Source of the DNA: Nansenia antarctica
Lineage: Eukaryota; Chordata; Actinopteri; Argentiniformes; Microstomatidae
Reading direction: 5' to 3'
DNA: 64,000 nt
NCBI GenBank assembly: GCA_963989245.1
Contig: OZ022342.1
Coordinates: forward strand, 15,335,495-15,399,494
Shown: piece after piece, positions 1 to 10,667 of the stretch
Numbering within the stretch: position 1 is the stretch's first letter
Layout of the letters: each line of letters begins with the position of its first letter
Translations under genes and position numbers: made by a program
Notes under the pieces: generated by a model
Seen by the model: the letters and a program-made list of their open reading frames with translations, nothing else
Databases searched by the model: none
What the model was told of the DNA's origin: nothing

Positions 1-1517
1 TGAGTTTACTGTGGTTGACCATAACATGTCCACTCTGTTATGCCTAAATATTGAGGAGATCAATCAAATTGAATAATTTCAAAAAAAAGTATTTAGTTCA
101 AATTAGATTCCTCATCAAGTATTCATGGTCATTCTAGGCATTATGCTAACACAGGCAGGCTAAAGGCTAACTTTAACTCAAAATGTCCACCCTGTTAGTG
201 TCCACCCTGTTATGTGTCCATTCTGTTCTGGAGACACTCGCCATATTCAACTACAGAGGGTATTCTAAATAAAATCAAATGTAGGTGCCTGAGCTCGACC
301 ACTATGTTTTTCAGCAAGCTAGATATGTCCTTTATATAATAGAACATTAAAATATAGATAAATCAACAATTTATTTTTCACAAGTTATGAAGTCCAAATG
401 GCACCGTATTAAAAAGATTACCCACTTACGATTAACAGGCTATTTAAGAATATGGAAAATAACTTATTTGCAATTATTTTTCTCTCCTTGAAAATAACAG
501 TCAATCATCCATTGACACACAGACGTGTTGAACACGAACTTGTCTTGTCTTAGATAAAAGGAATGTTAAATTGTCTTAGTATTATTATACTCACAATTAG
601 CCTAGTTAGTAGGCTACTTATAGGTGGCCTAACAAGGTATCTTATATGATATATATTAGGTCATAGTGAAAGAAAAACATATATATATTCACAGCCATCA
701 AATGAAAGCGGTTAAATGTGCTGCCTTTCTCGGGTCATAGGCGAGCCGCGTTCTTCACTGGAGGCGTCACGTCAATTTCACTCCAGGTATTAAACAAATC
801 AACCAACAGACTCACGACTCAGTCAGGCAGACATTGCAATACATAACAAAGACATACCCATTTAACTTGGGGGAAGCAGAAATAAATACCACAAATGCGT
901 GTCCGCAACATGAATCTGCCTCTTTGCCTCAAAAACAGCTCAGATTGATTACTTCTTTATTTTTGAAGTTATATTTTGCCCATTTACCATTTACAACAAA
1001 TGTGGTCACAATGGTCTAGGCCTACATTGAGTGTGTCCATTCAAACCCCTCAGCACTGCAAGCAGTCTGATATGAGAAAACCTTGTAAGTTGTTAAAGTT
1101 GTAGGTCTGGTCTGCTAAAATGACTTAAATGTCATTAAATGCCACTCCGAAATCCTCACAGCCTTTGCCAAAAATGCTGCACATATTGCACAATACAGAG
1201 ACATGTCATCTTAACAAAGGAAAGTATTTTCCCATGACCTCTGACCTGGTCACAATACCACAGGCTGTTCAGTCTTTACTTAAGTCTGCTTGAGTCTAGC
1301 TCCAGTGACTAGTTTGTTGAAATTTGAGGTGAGGTAAGTTATTATACACTGTTATTTCTTCCAGAATCATGACAACATCAAAAATTCCTTGAAAACTGAT
1401 TATGATTCATATCAAAGATGATTTGAAAAATGCGTGTTTTGGTTATACAGCAGCAGACACAATATAAGAGGATATCAAGTATCTCATAGACAAGAGCCTT
1501 TTAGTCTTTTTTTTGTA
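1..1517. other. AT-rich non-genic stretch
   Basis: I see no exon with plausible homology in this stretch. It is AT-rich, with scattered short ORFs whose composition and splice context do not suggest coding. The phrase 'tgtccaccctgtta' and close variants recur several times in the first 240 bases, so part of it is probably old repeat. Confidence 0.5.
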
Positions 1518-2235
1518 TCAATTAGTTGGAGCTGTCCCCTTTGCCTCAAATAGACTCAGTACCGTTTCCCCGACGGCAGTATTTAGACCAATTTCCGATT
1601 TGGATGGCTGGGGTCCTTTTTGGATAATCCTGAGGGCCTTACTGGCACACAGGTCGCTGTAGGTGTCCTGGATGGAGGGTAGCACACAACCGCTGATCTT
1701 CTCGGCTGTCCGCACTACCCTTTGCAGGGCTTTGCGGTTCCCGTACCAGGCAGTGATATAACCTGTCAGGATGCTCTCTGTTGTGCCTCTGAAGAAGGCC
1801 CCCAGTATCCTACCACTTCCTTCCTGTAGGCGACTCGTCGTTGTTACTGATCAGGCCTACCACCGTGGTGTCGTCTGAGAACTTGATGATGGTGTTAGAG
1901 TCCTTGTTATCCCAGTCGAAGCAAGCATAGAAGTGCTTTTCCTACTGAACTTTTTCAGTCGCCTGAGAACGGCATTGTGCTTTTTTCACCACTTGGTTGG
2001 TGTGTACATACCTGTACTATATCAATGACAATAAAGACCATTCATTCATTCATTCATTCATTCATTCATTCATTCATTCATTCATCATACATCCCAGGTG
2101 AGGTTGTTGGTGATGTGAACCCCCAGGAACTTGATGCTGTTTACTCTCTCTACAGTTAATGGGTCTCTTGTGTGTCTGCCTCTTTTTCCTGAAGTCCACC
2201 ACCAGCTCTTTGGTCTTAATAGCACACTTCATCAG
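1518..2235 (-). mobile_element. L2-like LINE remnant (reverse transcriptase C-terminal half), interrupted
   Basis: On the minus strand, about 2230 to 2085 reads as the reverse-transcriptase segment with KTKELVVDFRKKR followed by a VPGGSHHQQPH-like stretch. About 1915 to 1518 reads as the later part (an FSDDTTVVGLISNND-like motif near 1860, then RTAEKISGCVLPSIQD and LCASKALRI). This is the usual C-terminal region of fish L2-type LINEs. Between the two parts, 1977-2085 holds an (ATTC)n microsatellite joined to a 'tttattgtcattga' repeat tail, so the LINE has been split by a second element. Frames are broken throughout; it is a fossil. Confidence 0.7.
2041..2085. repeat. (ATTC)n microsatellite
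   Basis: About eleven consecutive copies of cattcatt-type tetranucleotides lie at the edge of the 'gacaataaag' tail. This is a typical 3' terminus of fish LINE or SINE insertions. Confidence 0.9.
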
Positions 2236-3039
2236 GTCTAATAACCACACTAATAACCACATAATAACCACACCATCATTGTTAGAAACATCACCAACAT
2301 TAAATTCATCACAGTTAAAAAATATCCCTATAATTTTCTCCACAATTCAGCAATTTTTAGAGCCAGTAACCCCTTCAATACTAGATGGCAAGGGCATCTT
2401 ACTCTTGTTGATACCCCTTAACTTCTCTCCAAAATTCATTATGCCCTCATGGCCTGTTCATTTATTTTAATAGCATATTCAAATCTAGCATTGGTGTGTT
2501 TATTGTGTTCACACTCTGGGCCATGCCTAGCTTTTCCTGATAAAACCCAGTTTTAAAAGCTTATTTGGCTTCTAAATGGAGTTCAGACACATATTCATTC
2601 CATCCTGGCCTGAGATGTTGTTTAGACCTTTTCTGACAGAATGATTTAAAAACGCTGCCATCATTTAAACAATTCTATAATTTTGTATCATACATTATAC
2701 ATAGATCATTATGGTTTTGGTTCTTACAGTTAATGTTGCCACACAGAACAGCATCAAGTGGTATATCAATATTGCTCTTATCAGTCAATATAATAAATAT
2801 GGTATGGGTAAAGAAGCAGTAGAGCAAACATTTTGTGCACATATCTGCAATATTATATGGTATCTGTCATCTGCAAGCATCAGCAACATTTTACAGATAA
2901 TTAAATATTTACATACATACATAATAATATTAATGTTATCATCAATAACCATAATTAGTTATTATGAAACTGATTTGAAGGACCAAGTGTCATAAGTGTA
3001 AGCCAATATCTTTGTAATTTAATAATGATTTTCATTAGA

Positions 3040-3410
3040 TATCGGGACCTATCTGATGTGGGAAATGTGGGGAACATTTGACTGAAAAGTGTGACCATTG
3101 CCAACAGAGGGAGACAGTTGAACGTGATGAATGTGTTTTTCACCTGTAGAAATATCATAGAGAGAGAAACTGTGTTAAGAGCTTGAGGGGACAAGGGGTG
3201 GAGGTGCTCAATATGAGGATATTGCTGATTAAACGATCAGGGGATGTAGAATTTAGTTTTGTTTCTCGCTTCCTTAGTGATACGGGACTCGCTGGCAGCA
3301 TTTTAGAACATAGTGCACCGGGTCTAGTTTACACTCCAGTCCAGTAGGTGATGGTAATGCACCATAAACGTTGGTTCTCAACCGCATTAAATTCCACGAA
3401 AAAATACGTA
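3040..3410 (+). mobile_element. LINE 3' end: zinc-ribbon C-terminus and tail remnant
   Basis: One frame reads C-G-K-C-G-E-H-L-T-E-K-C-D-H-C, then a block with ERDECVFHL and RERNCVKSLRGQGVEVLN, then FVSRFLSDTGLAGSI. This pattern (CxxCG...ETVEHVL..C..Y..ER) is the cysteine-rich C-terminus found after the RT/RNase H of several fish LINEs. It is followed by a 'tacactccagtccagtaggtg' tail that I recognise as common in fish repeats. At least one in-frame stop is present, so it is not functional. Confidence 0.5.
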
Positions 3411-4353
3411 GTAATAAAACAGTATTTAAAAAAAATAAAGAGAATACACCTACTCGCTCTAAGTTACATCCCTCTCTGCTCTATAAAAAAATGTCTGCGT
3501 TGTAGCACTGGCGCACAGCTCTCACCACCAACATATTCACGTTCTCTGTCAGTCCGGCCAAGCAGGTCCTTGAAAACAATTCACTCCATACAACAGTGTG
3601 TGTACACCTGTACGACATGTGTTTTCAGACATTAACTTATTAAAATAGCAATCGATTTGATTAATTTGTTAAATAAAAAATACTTTTACAGTATTATTTT
3701 TTTTACAGTTGTTTTATACTAAACCTTTTCAATGTATTTTTCTAAGCCCCCCATCTCAATTGCTGCTATGCAGTGAGTGTCCCACAGTCTATTCAACAGC
3801 GGAGGTCAACCGTCTCCTTTCATGTTGTTTCCCCTCCCTAGGGTTAGTGTACGCCTTTATACCACGTGACGAGTTACGTACGGCGTTTGTGAAACTAAAG
3901 TTACATCCCTCCCCCCTACAGTTTCCTTATTATCCAGCTCAGGTAAGAATCGTCGTTCCGACATTTAGAAAAAAAAGTTTCGGCAGCCTTTTCAATCCTC
4001 ATAATTTAGAGGGGGGGGGGGTCGTGCTAAGGCTACATTGGTTCAGTTAATTAAATAGGCGAAAAGTTAAATAAACAGACAAAAACGGACATTTCCGCAT
4101 ATCTACAACAACACGTAATGTGGTAAGAGGCCTGGTGCGCAAAAGGCCCGTCTTGTGTGTTTAACCTTGTTGCATGAGCTTTTCTGAACATAATTCTCAG
4201 TCTTATCAAGTGTCATGTGTCATACGCATTTGCATTAAGGAACACTCATTTCTTCCCTGCATCCACAGGTGGTGTGTTGGTCGCAGCAGCCAACATAGAG
4301 TTTGAACAGTCTGTGACTCCGATCCTGTAGTGGTGAGCTTGAGTTTGCCAGGT
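3411..4353. other. 5' flank of the NLR gene
   Basis: No convincing exon was seen upstream of the 4354 start codon. A G-run lies at about 4011-4021. The 5' UTR or promoter of the NLR gene presumably lies here, but no element can be pinned down from sequence alone. Confidence 0.35.
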
Positions 4354-7300
4354 ATGGAAGGGCCCAGGGTGGCTGACGAGGAGCGTGATATGGGGGACAG
4401 TCCATCAAGTTTAGGGGAGGGAGCGTCTGTCCAGGCAAGGAGTACTGAAGAGAGTGCAGAGAATTTTTACACACCCGAGAGGAGACCATCTCTGGATCTG
4501 GGAAATGGACTGAGACCCATGGACACTAGTCAGTGGTGAGGGACTCCACTACACCTGCTGTATACTGTAGCGGACAGTGTGTAGTCAGAGTTTTGTCCAA
4601 CAGATTCATAGTCTTGATCCTGTCACCTTCTTTGTGTTTGGCAGGCATGAAGTAGAAAGGGCCCATTCTCCAGTCCCCAGCTACACCTCTATGGAGAGTG
4701 AGGGCTTCCCCCAAAGTGATGATGATCTGTATGCAGAAATGGAACGAGAAACCAAAACCTCTGTTACTAGGTACACAAAGACATAATGTTCTTCTTTCTT
4801 TTCTTTTTTTAAGAAACATGCAGTTTTGTTTTCCATATAGGATTGGATTTTCACCATCAAACCACATACAAACAAACCCATTACACATACACACTTGCAT
4901 TGAAGTTGTGTGTAAACACAAAGTATAAAGACATGTATAAAAACATGGACACATAATATACACTGGATGATATATGAAGCTGTGATGCACACACTGCATT
5001 ATCCAGCATATACTGACAGACAGTGAGCCTTGCGGCAAGGTGGGCTGATATATTTGGCTGTATAACTAGTAAAGTTGTTTTAGGGTTCTGTGGTAGTTAA
5101 TAATGGCAAATGGCTTACTAAAGTATGTATCGCAATATGTTTGTTACAGCTCCTTGGAGAACCACTGTTTTACGCTACTGCTGGTGATGATTCATTGTCT
5201 ATGTGACGCTATATTCACAGGGTCCAGCTGGAAAGAACAGACTCATCCTCCAGCTGTGACTCGGTGGACAGTGATTGTGAGAGCAGAACCAAGAAGTAAG
5301 AGCAGACACCATGTTATACTGTTTTTTGGGATCATATGTTTTTATTGAACGAGATACAAACAATATGCAGAATGAGTATGGCGATTCCCTGGTTGCGCGA
5401 TCTACTAGAACTGGAGCGGGACGGGTGCGCGCGACCGCCATGCACCATATCTGCCATATCATACCTCAGTTTTATATTGAAAAATAGGATGATAAATACA
5501 TGTGGGACGGAGGTATGATATGGCAGATGTGTGGTGCGTGGAGGTCCCGTCTCGTTCCAGCGACTCAACTCGTATTACGAGTGTTTACCATCACCAAGTG
5601 CACTCGCCGACTAAAGCACTTGACTACCGTTGATAATATAAAAATACTATACTAGTCCATCAGCACAGTATGGGAGAACTTGGTGATAAGCATAATACAA
5701 ATTCACTCAATTAGACATATGCGCGATGCAAGAGAGCTGAGAGGAGACGGTGTGTGTGTGTGCACTGCATTTATATCACAAAATGTACAAGTAAAAGTAA
5801 GCTAGCTAAGTAAGTAATCTAGCTAACTATGATTGGAAACAAAGTACTATCCAGTTAGAATTATAGAAGATCTAGTTATGTTTTCCTGCTGGTCTCGCTG
5901 CCTGGGTTTGAACAGACTTTGGGATCAACTACAACATCTCCATAGGCTACATTATAAGTTACATTCTGCATACCCCCATATACGATTGTGCAGCCTTACA
6001 AGTCATCATAACTCGTAAATCACATTGACAAGATGCGAACTGCTTTACTATGTTAAGTAACGTATCTCTAAAACCCCTTTCACACATACAAGCCTTCCCA
6101 GTAAATTCCATGGAATTTACCTGGTATGTGTGAATGTGACTGACCAGGGAAATTGTCTCGGGCAATTACCCTGGTCAGGACCTTGTATAATTCCATGGAA
6201 TTTAGGAGGAAGGCTTGTGTGAACAGAAGCCTGAACATTGCCTGGTCCGGTTACATATGTCTGGCGCAAGACGTTTTTACGTTTCTCACTTGGTACTTTT
6301 GGTTTGCTCCGCTAATGTTCACGGAGTTGGCTAGTTAACCCACATCACATCAGCCAAAGTAGTGATGAATATAATTACTTCATTTCCAATCATAGTTAGC
6401 TAGATTACTTACTTAGCTAGTTTACTTACTTATCAAATGTACATTTTGTGATATAGACGCATTATGGAGCAGTGAGCACACACACCATCTCCTCTCACAG
6501 CTGTGTTGCATCGCGCATGCTTACCATCACCAAGTTCTCCCATACTGTGCTTTTGGACTGGAATAGTATGTTTATATCAACGGTAATCAAGTTGACTCGC
6601 TGTCATGTGAAAAATATGATGATAAATACATATAAAACAATGAGCGTGTTCCTTTACAACATGGCCACATAATTTCTGTGTATGATATGCGTGTTGCTGT
6701 ATTGTATCACCCACCACTCTTGCCTCCCTAGAGTTCGCTCCACTGCACCCAAAGCAGAGGGTCCTAACCCTGAACTTCCTGTAAGGCCAGAACTGATCAA
6801 AAATCCAGATGAGAAAAGGCACCCTGCACTGACAGTAGACTTCACCTTTAAGGTGGGGATTTTTTAAACACATGTACACATTTTCTACATCAATTTAAGA
6901 ATTTGGGCCTTTAACTCTATCCATGTCTCCAAATGTCAGTAGAGAAGTGATAGAATTTCCCTCTTCGCTTCTTTTGACCCTAGGCTATCAGGAAAACCCT
7001 AGAGAAACTAGAGGCTGGAGACCTGCGACGCTTCAAAGTCACCCTGTGGAAGCGTTATCCTGAGTCGTTCAGTACTCCACCCCAGGGTATGGATATGGTG
7101 GACCTGGTAGACCGGCTGTTGGAGGTCTATGACATGGAAGTGGCGCTGCAGCTGACTGCGTTTCTGCTGACGGATATGAAGCTGCCCCGGCTAGTTAATT
7201 ACCTTCACGACCTGTGCAAGAAAAGTATGCATGCCCTGTTTATATCTTCTTCAATTAATTTAGTCATATTAATGAAATTTAAGTCCAGCTAGGATCCTCG

Positions 7301-9099
7301 AAATTCCCAATCTGGTGTCTGTAATAGAAAAGGAAGCTATGAAAACTCCTTTTCCACTATAATACATTTATAATATTAATATATTATGATTATTATTTGA
7401 TTATTGTTGTTAATATAGTCATTCTAAAAACAGGTACGATGATCAGGTTATTCAATGATGCTTATTTTCCCTCTCCACCCATTACCTTTGTGCAGATGAA
7501 GTGCGTTATGAGCTGAGAATGACCCTGAAGAAGAAGTACAGCACTATATATGAGGGTTTGGCCAAGGAAGGAGAGCAGAATTCCTTTGACAGCATATTCA
7601 CAGAGCTTTACATAACAGATGGTGGGAATGCAGGCCCAAATTTGCAGCATGAGGTAAAGCAGATTGAGAAGATCAACAAAAGTCTCGATGAAGAGAAGGT
7701 GGTCACGTGCAGAGAGATCTTAAATCCGGAGGTGATCGATGAGCGACATTTGGGTTCTATGCTGACTACTGGAATGGCTGGAATGGGGAAGTCTGTGGCC
7801 GTGCAGAAGTTCATCCTAGACTGGGCCTGGGAGCGGGAGCACCAGCATGTCTACTTCCTGTTCCCACTGCCCTTCAGAGAGCTCAACCTCATGGATAAGA
7901 CCAAGTTCAGCCTCCTGGAGATCGTCCACAACCTCTACCCTGAGACCAAAAGGCTTTCCTCCTTTGAATGTGACGATGGCATGACCATGGTTGTCTGTGA
8001 TGGGCTGGATGAGTTCAAGTATGAATTGGACTTCGATAAAACACAGAACTGGTGTGACCCCACTGATCCCTGCTCTCTTCTTGTGATGGTGACCAATCTC
8101 CTCCGGGGAAACCTGTTCCGCCAAGGCCTTGTCTGGATTACCTCCCGCCCGCTCATAAACCGCGTGCCCCGACAGGCTGTGCACCAGGTGCTGGAAGTAC
8201 GCGGCTTCACAGATGCTCAGAAGGAGGAGTATTTCAGGAAGAAGTTTAAAGACCCAGCACAGGCAGATAGGGTGATCGCCCACCTGACCTCCTGCAAGAC
8301 CCTCTACATCATGTGTCACATGCCCAGGTTCTGCTGGGTGTTGTCTGGGATTTTCCAGCGCACATTCCAGGAGCATGGGCCAGATGCAGAGCTGCCGATG
8401 GAGCTCACACAGATGTATTCACAGTTCCTGCTGGTGCATCTCTGTGCACGTGGTGGCGGAGCAGCTGCCCGCAGCCCAGAGGAGGAAAGAGACTTCCTAA
8501 TGAAGCTGGGGAAGATGGCTTTCATCATGCTGGAGAAGAGCCAGATACTGATCACCGGGGCCGTCTTGAGAGAATGCGGGGTTGAAGTTACAGAAGCAGT
8601 TACGAACAGCTCCCTGTGTACTCAGTTCTTCATAGAGCAGTTTATCCTGTACCAAGAGAAGGTCCGGTGCTTCATCCACCCCACCATTCAAGAGTATCTG
8701 GCAGCCCTCTACGTGTTTCTTTCTTTCAGGAACCTAGGGAAAAACATCCTAGAACAACCACTGCGGGGAAAGTGGTCACGCATGTTCAAGGTCTCCAGTC
8801 TGTTGGACCTACACAAGTGTGCTGTGGAGCGCTCCCTGCAGAGCCAGGATGGAAGCCTGGACCTGTTCCTGCGCTTCCTGCTGGGGATGGCCCAGGATGC
8901 CAATCAGAAGCTGTTGCAACACTTGGTGACTAACCAAGAGAGATGCCTATCTGTCACACAGGAGACTGCCTCCTTCATCAGGAAGAAGATCAAAGAAAAT
9001 CACCATCCTGACAGGAATGCCAACCTGCAACGCTGTCTGGACGAGCTGGGCTGTGGAGCGCCAAGCCGCTCTAATTCTCTCACAGTCACTGAAGTATAA
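4354..9099 (+). CDS. NLR-family protein: N-terminal repeats, pyrin domain, FISNA, NACHT, no LRRs
   Basis: Six exons close in frame: 4354-4535, 4645-4770, 5221-5295, 6732-6852, 6984-7224 and 7496-9099, giving about 782 residues. Exons 2 and 3 encode the short repeats seen at the N-terminus of fish NLRs (ERAHSPVPSYTSMESEG; LERTDSSSSCDSVDSD). Exon 5 is a pyrin domain (about residues 169-248, starting AIRKTLEKLEAGDLRRFK). The last exon begins with FISNA (EVRYELRMTLKKKY) and a NACHT ATPase with Walker A GMAGMGKS (about 341-348) and Walker B MVVCDGLDEF (about 413-422). Family members sense danger signals and nucleate inflammasome-type assemblies through PYD-PYD contacts in the cytosol. The protein stops after the NACHT-associated helices, with no leucine-rich repeats and no B30.2 domain; its last residues are SNSLTVTEV. 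The start was chosen as the first ATG in the open frame of exon 1; an upstream exon cannot be excluded. Confidence 0.85.
5395..6602. repeat. Compound foldback (inverted-repeat) cluster in NLR intron 3
   Basis: Three sets of inverted repeats sit in one intron. Arms at about 5615-5847 and 6377-6602 (over 220 bp) match in reverse complement, sharing for example 'cacagtatgggagaacttgg' and 'tagctaactatgattggaaa'. Inside the spacer, arms at about 6080-6122 and 6181-6224 share 'aaattccatggaatt'. To the left, arms at about 5395-5475 and 5511-5580 share 'tctgccatatcatacctc'. They look like nested foldback MITEs; no transposase is encoded. Confidence 0.7.
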
Positions 9100-9580
9100 T
9101 ACTACTATAAAGACAAAGTGATTGTCATTAGGCTTGGAATTCTTCACCGCTATATATTTAATGGCATAATGGTATCAGGGTACACGAGGTAGAGCATTAT
9201 GGAAAAGTATATATATATGTATGTTTTTTACTATATAAAAAAATGCAATGGTTGTGGGAATTGTAAGTGGAGCTCTTCAATGAGACTAATACCATGTTCA
9301 TTGATAAAATGACATAAGGGATGAAAAGGGGAGATGGCAGTTTTAGAAGGGGGATGAAGCACGCTGGACTGAGGAACAGCATAGGCACAGCACATCGCCA
9401 TAATAGCAAATTTTTTGTTATGCTTGTTGTAAATAAAAGTTCTATGATGAATTGAAATGACATTAAACTAAACTAATTTTTCAAATCTTAATGAATAAGT
9501 TATTACAGAAACAGTAAGTGACATTTTCCGAGAGCGAAAACTGTTGTGGTATTTAAAGATGGCGGTTGATTTCCATTGAC
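9100..9580. other. 3' flank of the NLR gene
   Basis: Presumed 3' UTR and intergenic DNA. An 'aataaaag' at about 9433 could serve as a polyadenylation signal. No LRR or B30.2 coding exon was recognised downstream of the stop. Confidence 0.4.
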
Positions 9581-9589
9581 CAATCAACG

Positions 9590-9790
9590 GTCTGCAGCGT
9601 CACACGTAGCCTGGCAAAAAAGTACGGAAAGTACCCCTCTCGAACTGGAACTAAAAATGGCACAGGTACTATGGCCTAGTACGGCTCGGTTGGCAGTGGA
9701 GAAAGGAAAAAGAACCGAGTCGGCCCGGTAGTGGAAAAGCACCATAAGCCACAGGGTGGCAGCATCATTACCCAACATCATCTGTAAGGG
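9590..9790. repeat. MITE-like palindromic repeat
   Basis: The block contains 'tactatggcctagtacggct', 'ccgagtcggcccggtagtgg' and 'aaagcaccataa', complementary half-sites typical of short fish DNA-transposon derivatives. The boundaries are approximate. Confidence 0.35.
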
Positions 9791-9984
9791 GTTAAGATAT
9801 AAAATATCAGACAAAAGGGAGTGTGTAAATCATTGTAGCATATATTTATTGGCTGTCACACATTTGATATATATATATTGTAATTTACTGTCCAAGGTGA
9901 TAGTTCATGCTGAATGAAATGTATATTTCAGATGACACAGTTATGGTGACCAATAAACTGGAAGTGGATGTAATGAAAATTATA

Positions 9985-10140
9985 ATAATAAACTTTATTT
10001 GTATAGTACCTTTCATACATAAAATACAGCTCAAATTATTTAATATGTCAAATACAACAGCATAGATTAAAAATAAAAAAAGTGTAGAAATAAATTTAAT
10101 AACATAAATAAAGTAATAATTGGTTTAGTGTTCATTTCAT
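9985..10140 (-). repeat. LINE/SINE 3' tail
   Basis: 'aataaactttatttgtatag' followed by 'acctttcatacataaaatac' is a very common teleost retroelement 3' terminus in reverse orientation. A related tail occurs at 34329-34400. Confidence 0.45.
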
Positions 10141-10667
10141 AGCATACACTGCCAAGTAGCAACTGCTGGAGGGCAGTGGCGTCAATTCAGCAAAAGCCAA
10201 GTTATAGCAAGGTACCGAGTGGGAGTTGAGTTCCCCCCCTTGGTGGAATTTATTTTCAAATCAGTTGCGCAATAGTACATTTTGGTGAGTTGTTTCTTTA
10301 CAATTGAAGGTAATGAAGAAGAAACCTTGAGAGGAACCAGGCTCAGTGAGGGGCAGTGAGAGCCATCCTCCTCGGGCTGGTCAGGTGAAATTATGCTTTT
10401 ATTTATTTTTATTTCCATTCTACAAGTAAAAAATGGGTTGGCTAAAAGCCTTCCAATGATGGTTGTCACATTCAACAGTCAGTGGGCATAGCTGCTTAAC
10501 GCTCCCACAAAACTATCAACATACACAATGTTAACTCTGAAAGACGTTTAAAATACCTGGTTGTAAGAAAATGTCACCAAAGATAAAAATTTGATAGTCA
10601 ACATTTTCAAAAACTAACCAAAGAAAGAAAAAAAGAAAAGAAAAATGTGGTTCAGAAATTCAAAAGG

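Noticed and set aside
7816..8376. 186-codon antisense open frame opposite the NACHT exon
   Set aside because: It mirrors the strongly supported NACHT coding frame on the other strand and has no domain of its own; it is a shadow.
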